The notes: a model not told the origin generated them from the letters alone. Shown: positions 43,339-54,426, numbered from the stretch's first letter. The stretch is 64,000 nt of DNA from Planctomycetota bacterium (GCA_022705325.1 JAKJER010000015.1:62001-126000), one strand, 5' to 3'. Program-made: numbers and translations.

Positions 43339-44649
43339 ATGCCCACGTTCATTTCCTCGGCCCGTCGCGGGCTCGCCGTTCAGAGAATCCTGCCCCTCAT
43401 GCCTGCCGGAGTCCTTCAGGACGTTGCCGCCTTCGTCAACGACTTGTCCGGATCGTCTCGCCCCCCCAACCTGATGCACGACCTCGACGCACTTCTCCAA
43501 CGGCCCGACCTGCACCAGTGGGTCGCGAGCCAGGACCACGACGAGAGCGAGTCCCAGGCAGCCCTGGTCGCCTGCTTCATGAAGATGGTCTGCCAGCGTC
43601 GCAACTGCCTCATGGCCCACTACGTTCGCCGTCTCGTCCGGGAGATCCGGGAGATCGTCCGCGGGGCGGCCGCCACGATCCGCCTTACCCATGACCCGGA
43701 GTTCCGGGCGGCCTTGGCGGTCTCCAGTTCCTTCGCCGCCGCCCTTTCGCAGTTGGCCCCGCTGGCGATGTTCTTCGTGCAGTCGGCGGCCCGGGCCGAG
43801 TGGGCCTGGGACGCCCTGGTGGGCGCCGCCTCCGTTCCTCAGCACGTGCAGGCGTTCGGATGGCTGCCCCGGGAAGACGGGCTCTATCCCACGCTGCGGT
43901 TCCTGTTGATCGCCCAGTGCCCGGGTCGTTTTCGCCCCCACGCCCTGCTCTACTCGCCCCTGGCTCGATACCTGGTGGACCAGGGCCTGGCCCAGCGGAT
44001 GCACGTGGTGCAGATGTCCTGCCCCCGATGCGGCTACTGGGGGACGGTGCAGGCCTGCCCCAAATGCGGCCTGCCCCTGCGGGCCGACGTGCGGCGTTGG
44101 CTGCTGGCGACGGCGTTCATCGAGCGGTCCACCTTCGTGCGTCTCTCCAGCGGCAGGCAGGCCCTGCTCCTGGAGGACCGCCCCGCGTTCGCACGCCCCC
44201 ACGATCATCCGATGCCGGCCGAGCGGACCACCCACCCGGAGCAGGATCCCGGCGAGCAGGTCAGTCGGCGGGCCATGAAGGAACTGGCCCTGCGGGCGGT
44301 GCGGGAGATGCTCGACGCCTTGCGCGATCCCGGCCGCCCCCATCTGCGCTGCCTGATCCTCTGGGCCGAGGCCGCCCGACTGGACAACCCCGGCCTGCTG
44401 CTGTCACCACGTGGACAGGACGAGCACGTTGCGCAGGCCCTCATCGAGGCGTTGATCGCCCCGGAAGTCTCCGGGCGGGCCGAGAGACTGCCGCGGATGA
44501 ACCGATGGATCCGTGAGCTGGCGCCACGCGTGAACCCGCACGACAACGTCCCGCTGACCGGCACGCAGATGGCCTCCGGTCTGGCCCGGCTGCGGCGCAG
44601 GTTCATGGGCGCCGTGTCCCCCCTGGCCAGGGAGCAGTTCTGGGATTAG
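43339..44649 (+). CDS. unknown protein with central zinc ribbon
   Basis: A 436-residue protein I do not recognise. Residues 1-225 are mostly helical, with hydrophobic stretches (FAAALSQLAPLAMFFVQSA near 135-155) that are not clear membrane spans. A zinc ribbon follows: CPRC at 228-231 and CPKC at 240-243, within SCPRCGYWGTVQACPKCG. After it come RRWLLATAFIERSTF and a charged C-terminal helical part ending in GLARLRRRFMGAVSPLARE. It has no signal peptide, so it is likely cytoplasmic; a nucleic-acid or chaperone role is a guess. GAGAG precedes ATG 43339; a GTG at 43279 would add 20 residues. A strong terminator follows, so it is monocistronic. Confidence 0.75.
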   Translation: MPTFISSARRGLAVQRILPLMPAGVLQDVAAFVNDLSGSSRPPNLMHDLDALLQRPDLHQWVASQDHDESESQAALVACFMKMVCQRRNCLMAHYVRRLVREIREIVRGAAATIRLTHDPEFRAALAVSSSFAAALSQLAPLAMFFVQSAARAEWAWDALVGAASVPQHVQAFGWLPREDGLYPTLRFLLIAQCPGRFRPHALLYSPLARYLVDQGLAQRMHVVQMSCPRCGYWGTVQACPKCGLPLRADVRRWLLATAFIERSTFVRLSSGRQALLLEDRPAFARPHDHPMPAERTTHPEQDPGEQVSRRAMKELALRAVREMLDALRDPGRPHLRCLILWAEAARLDNPGLLLSPRGQDEHVAQALIEALIAPEVSGRAERLPRMNRWIRELAPRVNPHDNVPLTGTQMASGLARLRRRFMGAVSPLAREQFWD

Positions 44650-44711
44650 GCCTGTGGGGTGGTCGAGGAAGCACGGCACGCCGCACGCCATATGCAGGGA
44701 GATACAGATGG

Positions 44712-44746
44712 AACACCCGCCGGGCGTGATCCGGCGGGTGTTCTAT
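44712..44746 (+). terminator. terminator after the unknown zinc-ribbon gene
   Basis: AACACCCGCCGG (44712-44723) and CCGGCGGGTGTT (44731-44742) form a perfect 12-bp stem with a 7-nt loop, followed by CTATT. It could also end the leftward EF-hand transcript. Confidence 0.75.
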
Positions 44747-44800
44747 TGTGCTCGGCCACTGGGGGCCGTCAAAGCATGGTTGCCCAAGTTGCTGCCAGGC

Positions 44801-45520
44801 TCAGCGTCCGGTGCGGCCGCCGCCCGGACGAGGGCCTCGCAGGCCCGGACGCGGGCCCCCGGGACCCAGTGGGCCGGGGCGGGAAGGCATCGCCTCGCGA
44901 GCGGCCTTGCGCTCTTCCTCGTTCAGCTTGCCGTCGCCATCCTTGTCGAACTTCTCGATGAGCTTCTTGCGCATGGCTTCGGCGGCGGCCTTGCGTTCCT
45001 CCTCGTTCAGCTTGCCGTCGCCGTCCTTGTCGAACTCCTTGATCGCTTCCTCGTGGCGGGTTCGCATCTCTTCACGCCGCTTCTCGAACTCGGCGACGGC
45101 CTTGGCCTTTTCGGCATCGCTCAGCTTGCCGTCCTTATCCTCATCGAAGCGCCGCAGCACCATCTCGTGCAGGGGGCCGGGCTCGTCGATCTTGGCGAGG
45201 AAGGCGGCCTTGGCCTTGGCCCGCTCGGCTTCGTCGAGCTTGCCGTCCTTGTTCTCGTCGAACTTCTCCAGGATGTTCTGGCGACGGTCCTGGGCGCCGG
45301 CGCGGGCGCGCTCGGCCATCGCTTTTCGGGCCTCGGCCCGCTCGGTCTCATCGAGTTTGCCGTCCTTGTTGGCGTCGAACTTCTCCAGGATCTTCGCTCG
45401 CATTTCCTCGCCGCCCGGCCGCGCCGGACGTTTGCCCTCGCGGGCGGGAGCGTCCTCGGCATAGGCCGCCGCCAGCACCCCGTTGATCACCAGAACCGCC
45501 GTCCACAATTTCGCGTTCAT
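44801..45520 (-). CDS. exported protein with five EF-hands
   Basis: A 239-residue protein with a signal peptide (cleavage near AAAYA, residue 21). Five canonical EF-hand loops of the form DxNxDGxLxxxE lie at residues 49-60, 88-99, 126-137, 164-175 and 192-203, nearly evenly spaced by 38-39 residues except the last. Each loop keeps all calcium ligands. The C terminus is a Pro/Gly/Arg-rich tail. It should bind several calcium ions outside the cytoplasm, as a buffer or sensor. ATG 45520 has AGGAG 7 bp upstream; an ATG two codons earlier (45526) is too close to it. It is the last gene of the sigma-factor operon, 62 bp after the Spy-like gene. Confidence 0.87.
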   Translation of the reverse strand: MNAKLWTAVLVINGVLAAAYAEDAPAREGKRPARPGGEEMRAKILEKFDANKDGKLDETERAEARKAMAERARAGAQDRRQNILEKFDENKDGKLDEAERAKAKAAFLAKIDEPGPLHEMVLRRFDEDKDGKLSDAEKAKAVAEFEKRREEMRTRHEEAIKEFDKDGDGKLNEEERKAAAEAMRKKLIEKFDKDGDGKLNEEERKAAREAMPSRPGPLGPGGPRPGLRGPRPGGGRTGR

Positions 45521-45582
45521 CGTCATTCTCCTGATTAGATACACCCTCTCGCCGCCCGGCCCGATGCCGGGGTGCGGCGTTT

Positions 45583-46380
45583 TCAGTTGGTTCTGGCGGG
45601 CCGGCTGGTCGGCGCGGGAGGCCTGGTGCGCCCAGGCCACGGTGCTGGCACGCCCTTGGGCCCCACGTGCGGCCCGGGCGGGCCTTTGGGCCTGGTATGA
45701 GGCCCGGGTGCGGGATGCGCCTCGCCGCCCGGAGGCGGCTGGCCGGGGCGCCAGTTCTCCAGCATCTTGCGCCAGGCGGCTCGTTCCTGGTCGCTGAGCT
45801 TGCCGTCGCCGTCGGCATCGAAGCGATCCAGCATCCGCCGGCGGTGGAACTCGGACATCCGCTTCTGGAAGCCGCCCGAGCCGCGCCAGCTCTCTCCGCT
45901 TCGCCCGTATGGCGGCGCGGAAGGCGGACGTGGCCACGACGGAGGCGGGCCATAGTGTCGCCCCATCTCGGTCAGCTTGTTGCGCTGCTCGGGCGTGAGG
46001 ACCTTCATGAACTGGCGGATGCTCTCGGCCCCGACCAGGCGGAGTTGGCGGGCCTGCTCGGCCTCGAACTCGGCCACCTCGCGGACGGTCTGGGGCTCGC
46101 CCGGCGAGGAAGCAACGCGGTCCCACAGCTCCTGGCGGGCTTCGACCATCGCCTGGCGGACCTGGCCAACCTTGTCGGAGGCCTCGCGGCGGATACGATC
46201 GAACTCAGCCTGCTGCTGAGGCGTCAGATCGAGCCGCTCGGCCAGCAGGTCCCGCCTCGCCTCGGGCTGCTCCTGCACCTGTTCGAGGCTGTTGCGGGCG
46301 TGCATGAAGCCGCCGGCGAAGAAGAAGTTGAAGGCGATCGACAGGCCCAGCAGCACCCAGGGAAGTCTCCGCATCATCAT
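45583..46380 (-). CDS. CnrX/Spy-like membrane protein with one EF-hand
   Basis: A 265-residue protein. An N-terminal anchor (about 6-24) is followed by a helical hairpin with two LTxxQ motifs, LTPQQ at 52-56 and LTPEQ at 128-132, as in Spy chaperones and periplasmic metal sensors CnrX/NccX. Then come a Pro/Ser/Arg-rich linker and one EF-hand, DADGDGKLSDQE, at 188-199. A Pro/Gly-rich tail follows. CnrX-type proteins tell an anti-sigma factor that metal is present. The ATG overlaps the anti-sigma stop (ATGA), so it is coupled to it. Joining a Spy-like unit to an EF-hand suggests calcium or another divalent ion as signal. Confidence 0.82.
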   Translation of the reverse strand: MMMRRLPWVLLGLSIAFNFFFAGGFMHARNSLEQVQEQPEARRDLLAERLDLTPQQQAEFDRIRREASDKVGQVRQAMVEARQELWDRVASSPGEPQTVREVAEFEAEQARQLRLVGAESIRQFMKVLTPEQRNKLTEMGRHYGPPPSWPRPPSAPPYGRSGESWRGSGGFQKRMSEFHRRRMLDRFDADGDGKLSDQERAAWRKMLENWRPGQPPPGGEAHPAPGPHTRPKGPPGPHVGPKGVPAPWPGRTRPPAPTSRPARTN

Positions 46381-46916
46381 CGCGAGCCCTCCTGGTCCTG
46401 GACCATCTCCAGCAGGTTGTCGGCCCCGATGACCCATTCGTCGCCGCCCAGGCTGAACGACGCCTCGCGGGCAACCAGGGCGGTGCGGGCCTCCTGCTCG
46501 TGCCAGGTGGCCTGGCCGGCCTGGAAGCCGGCGTAGCTGACGGCGATGGCGGCGACGGCAGCGGCCGCCCACTGGGCTACCCGCCAGATCCCACCCGCCC
46601 GGCGCCGGACGGAGACGTCCAGTCGTCCCGGAGCAACCAGGGCTTTGGCCCGCTCGATCACGCGTCCCGGCGCCAGCATCGCCGGCCCGTCCAGCAGGGC
46701 CCGCACGTCGGCCAGGGCGTCCAGGCACGTTTGGCAGCGGGCCAGGTGAGTCTCCACCCGGTCGCGGGTGACCTGGTCGGCCCGGGCGTCCACATAGGAA
46801 GCCAGATCCAGCGGGTCCAGGCAGGGCTCGACGGGCGCAGACGGACCCGGCCGCTGGGCACTCGCCCGCCGCCAAAGCTCGCGATCCTGCTCGTCTTGTC
46901 GTTCTGCGTCGCTCAT
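46377..46916 (-). CDS. zinc-finger anti-sigma factor
   Basis: A 179-residue membrane protein. The zinc-binding anti-sigma domain has H57xxxC61xxC64 (THLARCQTC), a zf-HC2/ZAS fold that masks the sigma factor in the cytoplasm. One membrane helix spans about 110-132, and the outer part is about 45 residues. ATG 46916 follows the sigma gene by 80 bp and has GGAG upstream; an ATG at 46928 is less likely. Release of the sigma factor would follow a signal at the periplasmic side, probably through the Spy-like protein encoded next. Confidence 0.88.
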   Translation of the reverse strand: MSDAERQDEQDRELWRRASAQRPGPSAPVEPCLDPLDLASYVDARADQVTRDRVETHLARCQTCLDALADVRALLDGPAMLAPGRVIERAKALVAPGRLDVSVRRRAGGIWRVAQWAAAAVAAIAVSYAGFQAGQATWHEQEARTALVAREASFSLGGDEWVIGADNLLEMVQDQEGSR

Positions 46917-46996
46917 GCGTCGCTCCATTGCGTTGTACGGAAATCCCAGAGGGCACTATCCCCATGCCGGAGGGAAAATCTTCCGCCTGGGGCGTG

Positions 46997-47566
46997 TCAG
47001 GGCCCGCTCTCCTGCGAGAAATGCTGTCGCAGCCGGGCCAGGGCCTTGTGCTTGGTGCTGCGGACGGTCTGTTCATCCACGTTCATGGCGGACGCGGCCT
47101 GGGCGACCGAGAGGTCCTTCTCGAACAGCAGACGCAGGACCAGTTTCTGGCGGTCGGTGAGCACGCCGGGAGGCAGCTCCAACTCGTCGGGGGCCTGGTC
47201 GCCCGGGCGGGCCTGATCGTGCAGGGTCTCGTCGAGGCTCAGCGCGGGCAGACGGCGCTTGCGGAGATGGTCCAGGGCGGCCGACCGGGCGACGATGGTC
47301 AACCAGGTCACCAGCGATGCGCGGGCGGGATCGAAGCTCCGCAGCAGGCGAAAGCCGTCGCGGACCAGGCGGACAAAGACGTCCTGGGCGGCATCCTCGA
47401 CGGCGGCTTCGTCCCGCTGGGCCCCTCGTGCGTGGAAGGTCCGGCTGACGGCGGCGTGGATGACCGGCGCGAAGCGCTCGACGAAAGCGACCCAGGCCCG
47501 GGTGTCGCCGCCCAGGCAGGCTCTCAGGTCGAACTCACGCCGGGTACTCTCTGGTTTACCGTCCAT
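46997..47566 (-). CDS. ECF-type RNA polymerase sigma factor
   Basis: A 189-residue group-4 sigma factor. Region 2 covers about 25-95, with EDAAQDVFVRLVRDGFRLL and LVTWLTIVARSAALDHLRKR for -10 recognition. Region 4 covers about 125-182, with LTDRQKLVLRLLFEKDLSVAQ and a helix-turn-helix VDEQTVRSTKHKALARL for the -35. The stop is 80 bp before its cognate anti-sigma gene. Its own promoter was not recognised; many ECF sigmas drive their own operon, but no typical AAC -35 was seen upstream. Confidence 0.9.
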   Translation of the reverse strand: MDGKPESTRREFDLRACLGGDTRAWVAFVERFAPVIHAAVSRTFHARGAQRDEAAVEDAAQDVFVRLVRDGFRLLRSFDPARASLVTWLTIVARSAALDHLRKRRLPALSLDETLHDQARPGDQAPDELELPPGVLTDRQKLVLRLLFEKDLSVAQAASAMNVDEQTVRSTKHKALARLRQHFSQESGP

Positions 47567-47612
47567 CAGGCCTACGTACGGGGCGGGGGTGCGAGCATCA
47601 AACGCGGCCAGA

Positions 47613-47631
47613 CCTGCCTGCGGCAGGCAGG
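47613..47631. repeat. palindromic CCTGCC/GGCAGG repeat, copy 4
   Basis: A one-base-deleted copy of the palindrome in the gap upstream of the sigma factor gene. Confidence 0.6.
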
Positions 47632-47723
47632 CGCCGCATCTGCGAGCACGGCGCCTACCGGCATTGTGCCGTCAGAAAGGCGGGCAAGTCAATCGGCGAT
47701 TCGCTTATCCGCAACGGCAGGCC

Positions 47724-47751
47724 TTGACCTGCGCGGGCGGACGGCGATAAT
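47724..47751 (+). promoter_or_regulatory. sigma-70-like promoter for the small membrane protein
   Basis: TTGACC (47724-47729) and GATAAT (47746-47751) are 16 bp apart, 22 bp before the ATG at 47774. Confidence 0.45.
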
Positions 47752-47773
47752 GCCGGACGAAAGGTTCTCTCGT

Positions 47774-48085
47774 ATGCCTATCATACTCCTGATCCTGGCC
47801 GCCTGGTTGGTCGTCCTGTCCATCATCAACTACTTCCAGGGCTACGGAGAGGTTGCGGCCGTCTGGTTCGTCGGCGCGTGGTTGATCGTGGGTGTATCCG
47901 GGATCCTCTCGCGGCTGGACGCCCTGTGCAGCCGCTTCGGCGCCGATACCCGCAGCCTGAACGTCCGCAAGCGCAAGCCGCCGCAGGAGGCCGCCGGCGA
48001 GCAGGCCCCCCCCGACCAGCCGCAGAGCGCGGAACCCGAAGCGCCGACCGCCTCCACGCAGACCGATGGTGAATCCGGCTCTTGA
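47774..48085 (+). CDS. small membrane protein, two helices, unknown
   Basis: A 103-residue protein I do not recognise. Two hydrophobic helices (about 2-20 and 28-47) are joined by a short NYFQGYGE turn. The remaining 50 residues are basic, then acidic and Pro/Gln-rich (KPPQEAAGEQAPPDQ), and probably disordered in the cytoplasm. AAAGG precedes ATG 47774 at good distance; an ATG at 47750 would add eight residues. It stands alone between the sigma-factor operon and the TIGR03790 gene. Confidence 0.65.
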   Translation: MPIILLILAAWLVVLSIINYFQGYGEVAAVWFVGAWLIVGVSGILSRLDALCSRFGADTRSLNVRKRKPPQEAAGEQAPPDQPQSAEPEAPTASTQTDGESGS

Positions 48086-48185
48086 ACGCCTGAACCCCCT
48101 TTTCGCCCGCGGCTTGGCAGGACACGTCTGGACCTCTTTCATGACGTTCATCTCCGGCGGACCCGCCATGGAGGACAATCCGTCC

Positions 48186-48214
48186 TTGGCCTGACGATCT
48201 CCGGCCTCTATACT
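48186..48214 (+). promoter_or_regulatory. sigma-70-like promoter for the TIGR03790 gene
   Basis: TTGGCC (48186-48191) and TATACT (48209-48214) are 17 bp apart. CGGAGAAG just before the start at 48243 is the ribosome site. Confidence 0.5.
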
Positions 48215-48242
48215 GGGCCTGAACGCTCAACACCCGGAGAAG

Positions 48243-50924
48243 ATGATGACAGCAGTTGCTCGCTTCAGCCTCCATATGCCGATTCTCCTGTCGCTTGTCC
48301 TGATGCTTCCGCTGGCGAGGCCGGCTGAGACCTTGGCGGCCCGACCGGACCAGGTGCTGGTGGTCTACAACAGGGACTGGACCGGCGACGCGCCCGGTAC
48401 GGCGCCGGGCCAGGACAGCGAAGAGGTCGCCCGCTACTACGCCACTTGCCACGCCGACGCCAAGACCGGGCGCAAACCCTTTCTTCTGGGCCTCTCCTGC
48501 AAGCACCGCGGGCAGGACGGCAAACCGCTGCACCACCTCAACGGCGAGGCGCTGGGCGAGGCCAGCCGGGACAACGCCATGGGTGTCGTCTACAAGGGGC
48601 TGGGCAAGCCGCTGGATCCCAAAGGCAAGCAGCGGCTGTACCTGCTGTCGAATCTGATCGAGTGCATCCTGCCGGCCGAGCGGTTCAATGCGGATGGCAT
48701 GACTCTGAAGATCGGCCCCAGCGAGAAGGAGCAGGAGGCAACCGCAGTCTTCTCCAACGGCACGTCCAGCAAGGTCGACGCCGTGACCGTCAGCGTCGCA
48801 CCGAATCGGCCGGGGCGGCTGTACCAGACCTCCGGTTCGCAACTCGGCCTCGCAGGCGAGTTCCACCTGTGGATCACGATAAAGGACAAGGGCGGGCAGA
48901 CGCTGGTGGACCGCATGATGACGTACCCCGACTACGCCCGGATCGGCCTGGGGATCGAGTCGGCCAAGCTCGACTGGGGAACGCTGGAGGCGTTCGTCTA
49001 TTCCCCCCGCTCGCCGCAGCGGCGGTTCACGATCTGTCGGGGGGGCAAATCGCTGATCGGCCCGAACCTGCGGGTGGAGCCTCCCGCCGGAGGCCGGCCG
49101 GGGCGGCTGACGCTGAACGCCCAGGCGGTGGGGTGGCGAGGCGACTTTGTCTTGGGCTGGGCAGGTAAGGACGCCGCGGGCCAACAGGCGGGCAGCGGGC
49201 AACAGTTCGTGCTGGACGGCCGACGGGTCCACCTGAACATCCCCGAGACGGCCCGGGGGGTGGACTGGGACTCGCTCGCCCTTCGCTACAGCCAGTCGCC
49301 CGAGCCGGCCAGCGCCAAACCCCTGGTCGAGAACGGCGTCTGCAAGGTGCAGAGCGAACTGGTGAGCGAGACGCCCCATGCGGGCGGGGGAAAGGTCCTG
49401 CGTCTGAGTGCCCTGCGCATGGGGTTGCGGGGCGACGTGTATGCCTTTCTGAACGTGCAAGACAAGAAGGGGCAGGCGGTCGATCTGACAGCTCGTTACT
49501 TCGACGGTGATGACTTCATCTTCACCCGGACCGGGGCCGACGGCATCCGAGACGATCAGCATTATCTCGACGACGTCGAGGAGCAGATCAAGGCGTTCCT
49601 CCAGGACCCCGCCAACGCCGTCGAGGGCAAGAGCCTGAAGGACCACATCCTGTACATCGTCTTCTCCTACGGCCTGCCGCGGACGGTCACCCGGGTGTAC
49701 GGGCTCAGCCAGACCGCCCGCCCGCTTCAGGGCACGCACGACGCGGGTCCGCTGGTCTCGCTGGAGCAGCGGGCGGAGATGATGTACTACGATATCGAGA
49801 AGGTCCGCCCGCCCGCGCTCGTGCCGTTCGCCTTCCGCAACGACGGCGGAGGTTTCTCGCCGATCATCCCGACCAGCAGCTACATCCTGCCTTTCCAAGG
49901 CTGGCGGGACCAGCCGTTTCTGCACCCGGAGGCGTACCAGGGCTCTCGCGAGGCGGTGTTGCTGAAGCGCGGGCAGGACGCCCCGCGGTTGACCAGCGAT
50001 CTGCGCAGCCAGGCGGGCGATCGGTTTCTGTATGTCTGCTCGCGCCTGGGCGGACCGACCCCGCACGAGGCCAAGGCCCTGGTGGACCGCTCGCTGTACG
50101 CGTCGCGCCACCTGACAGCCGCCATGGGAGCCCCCCCACCGGCCGGGGCGTGGGACGGAGCCAAGGCATTGCAGCAGGCAAGCACCGCCAAGACCCCCCG
50201 CGAGTTCATCGAGAAGCTCAGCCTGCCGGGGCTTAACGGCATGATGGGCCCGTACAAGACGAGCTTCGGCTGGCGGGAGGGAGGCGGCTACTTGCCCGGC
50301 GCGGTTGATTGGACGGTGATCTCCAACAACGGGTTCAACAACGAGAGGGCTGCCATCCACCAGATGTTGGCCAACGGCGTGACCGCCACCGGCGCGGCTG
50401 CCCGCTCCGAGAGCGGTTGCGCCCACACCACCACGCACGGCTGGTGGGACGAGGGCGTATTCTACCGCCTGCTCTTCGGCGGCTACGACCTGGGCGAGGC
50501 GTGGCTGTACTCCAAGTTCAAGTGCCAATGGGTCACATGTTACATCGGCGACCCGCTGTACCACCCCGACCTGGCCAAGACAGTCTACGACACCGCGGTC
50601 CCGCGCGTGGCTCGGGCGGAGGACCTGGCCGTGCGGATCGAGCGAGACAAGGGCAAGGCCAGGGCGGTCGTCTCGGCCCGCCTGGCCTGCACGCCGGAAG
50701 AGCCGGAAGTGGCCGTCGCGTCGGTGGAGTATTGGGAGAAGGGTCAACCGGCTACCGTCCTCAAGGCCGGCGGGGCGACCTACGCGGCCCAACCTGAGGT
50801 CGTCCTGGGCAACCTGAAGGCCGGCACAGAATACCAGTGCCGCCTGATCCTGACCGACCCGTACGACAACAAGCTGGACACGTCCAAGGCATTGGGTCTG
50901 CTGACGGTGAACGTGCCCCGGTAG
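48243..50924 (+). CDS. TIGR03790-family exported protein (gingipain-like fold)
   Basis: An 893-residue protein with a signal peptide (about 1-33). RPDQVLVVYNRDWTGD opens the mature part, and the C-terminal half has LYIVFSYGLPRTVTRVYG, RFLYVCSRLGGPTPHEAKALVD, VTATGAAARSESGCAHTTT, and LFGGYDLGEAWLYS followed by GDPLYHPDL. These blocks match the TIGR03790 family of planctomycetes and verrucomicrobia, which has a caspase/gingipain-like layout; whether the catalytic His-Cys dyad is kept is unclear. Between them (about 140-370) lies an additional region with two similar beta segments, LYQTSGSQLGLAGEFHLW and GRLTLNAQAVGWRGDFVL, perhaps duplicated. A final beta domain ends the chain. Function unknown. 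Confidence 0.78.
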   Translation: MMTAVARFSLHMPILLSLVLMLPLARPAETLAARPDQVLVVYNRDWTGDAPGTAPGQDSEEVARYYATCHADAKTGRKPFLLGLSCKHRGQDGKPLHHLNGEALGEASRDNAMGVVYKGLGKPLDPKGKQRLYLLSNLIECILPAERFNADGMTLKIGPSEKEQEATAVFSNGTSSKVDAVTVSVAPNRPGRLYQTSGSQLGLAGEFHLWITIKDKGGQTLVDRMMTYPDYARIGLGIESAKLDWGTLEAFVYSPRSPQRRFTICRGGKSLIGPNLRVEPPAGGRPGRLTLNAQAVGWRGDFVLGWAGKDAAGQQAGSGQQFVLDGRRVHLNIPETARGVDWDSLALRYSQSPEPASAKPLVENGVCKVQSELVSETPHAGGGKVLRLSALRMGLRGDVYAFLNVQDKKGQAVDLTARYFDGDDFIFTRTGADGIRDDQHYLDDVEEQIKAFLQDPANAVEGKSLKDHILYIVFSYGLPRTVTRVYGLSQTARPLQGTHDAGPLVSLEQRAEMMYYDIEKVRPPALVPFAFRNDGGGFSPIIPTSSYILPFQGWRDQPFLHPEAYQGSREAVLLKRGQDAPRLTSDLRSQAGDRFLYVCSRLGGPTPHEAKALVDRSLYASRHLTAAMGAPPPAGAWDGAKALQQASTAKTPREFIEKLSLPGLNGMMGPYKTSFGWREGGGYLPGAVDWTVISNNGFNNERAAIHQMLANGVTATGAAARSESGCAHTTTHGWWDEGVFYRLLFGGYDLGEAWLYSKFKCQWVTCYIGDPLYHPDLAKTVYDTAVPRVARAEDLAVRIERDKGKARAVVSARLACTPEEPEVAVASVEYWEKGQPATVLKAGGATYAAQPEVVLGNLKAGTEYQCRLILTDPYDNKLDTSKALGLLTVNVPR

Positions 50925-50934
50925 TCCGGGCCCT

Positions 50935-50953
50935 GCCGGCCCGGCGGGCCGGC
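50935..50953. terminator. hairpin after the TIGR03790 gene
   Basis: GCCGGCCC (50935-50942) pairs with GGGCCGGC (50946-50953), loop GGC. It lies 10 bp after the stop and has no T-tract. Confidence 0.4.
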
Positions 50954-51237
50954 GCGACGCCCAGTCCAGCCGAACCGTCAGGAACCTGCGCAGCCGCCCC
51001 TTGGCGCGGGGTTCTTCTCGCGGACGATCTGCGAGTCGGCTTTTCGCCGACAGTCGGCTATACAGGCGGGCAGACGCCTCGGCCGCCAAACGCGTCCCGC
51101 GCCCGCCCGCCACCCAGCCCGGCTGTAGGGGGAACTACCCGGTCTTTGTTCGTTTTGGGGCGCTTTGCGGCGACCCGAGCCCCGGGGCCCCACCCGACCG
51201 GAGGCGGCAACCAGCGATATCGAGAGGACTTGCATCC

Positions 51238-51342
51238 GCGAACGGCCGCGAACCCCCCGCGAAATCGAGCGAACTACCCGCGAACGATCGCGTCCTGCCG
51301 CCGAACAACCGCGTCCGGACAGCGAACGGGGACGAATGACCG
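51238..51342. repeat. degenerate 21-bp tandem repeat, five units
   Basis: Units start at 51238, 51259, 51280, 51301 and 51322, each beginning GCGAAC or a variant. Within units a second GCGAA or CGCGTCC copy sits 10 bp later, so CGAA-like steps recur every 10-11 bp, about one helix turn. It lies about 115 bp upstream of the alaS promoter. Confidence 0.65.
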
Positions 51343-51455
51343 GGCGGACCATTCCCGCCCCCGCCCGCTTCGACCCTCCGGGGACGGTCGTCCCGGCTGG
51401 TCACCCGAGCGGGGGCCCTCCGTGCCCCGCGGCGGAGCAATAGTCAATTTCGGTC

Positions 51456-51484
51456 TTGGCAGACCCCACGTCTCTGGCTATAAT
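51456..51484 (+). promoter_or_regulatory. sigma-70 promoter of alaS
   Basis: TTGGCA (51456-51461) and a consensus TATAAT (51479-51484) are 17 bp apart, the best promoter in the window. Confidence 0.75.
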
Positions 51485-51586
51485 ACCCGATCTTTCGTCA
51501 TCCTCCGCTGCGCGCTTGGACGAACGTGGCGGACGGCCGGCCTTTCAACCCAGCCAGCCAGAAGGACCGACGTAACGAGACGAGCC

Positions 51587-54286
<2,700 letters not shown>

Positions 54287-54324
54287 CGTGCTCGTAAGAG
54301 CATGGCACGAGGGCCGCCCTGCGG

Positions 54325-54344
54325 CCTGCCTGCCGGCAGGCAGG
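54325..54344. repeat. palindromic CCTGCC/GGCAGG repeat, copy 5
   Basis: A perfect copy after the alaS stop. With the TTGTTTTTG at 54364 it might help end the alaS transcript, although the T-run is 19 bp away. Confidence 0.65.
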
Positions 54345-54373
54345 CTGTACCGTGACCGAAGGGTTGTTTTTGC

Positions 54374-54402
54374 TTGACAAATACGGTAGAGACTTCTACT
54401 GT
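54374..54402 (+). promoter_or_regulatory. sigma-70 promoter of the rpmF-plsX-fab operon
   Basis: A consensus TTGACA (54374-54379) and TACTGT (54397-54402) are 17 bp apart. The transcript would carry a leader of about 90 nt. Confidence 0.65.
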
Positions 54403-54426
54403 CCGACGAAAATTTTGCGCTAGTGA

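Larger units (their letters stand above)
50925..51586. other. gene-free region upstream of alaS
   Basis: 662 bp. Contents: a hairpin at 50935-50953 just after the TIGR03790 stop, a degenerate 21-bp tandem repeat at 51238-51342, and the alaS promoter at 51456-51484. Open frames crossing it are Arg/Pro-rich and unconvincing. The leader of alaS is about 95 nt and shows no T-box-like feature by eye. Confidence 0.5.

Noticed and set aside
47826..51113. A 1095-codon open frame on the minus strand opposite the TIGR03790 gene
   Set aside because: It is antisense to a well-supported gene, has Arg/Gly/Val-biased composition and no domain; long antisense frames are expected at this GC content.
51001..51339. 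A 112-codon frame containing seven-residue repeats upstream of alaS
   Set aside because: The heptad pattern is a by-product of the 21-bp DNA repeat; no ribosome site, and composition is Arg/Pro/Ala noise.
51238..51342. Possible CRISPR array
   Set aside because: Units are contiguous and degenerate with no spacers, and no cas gene is present.
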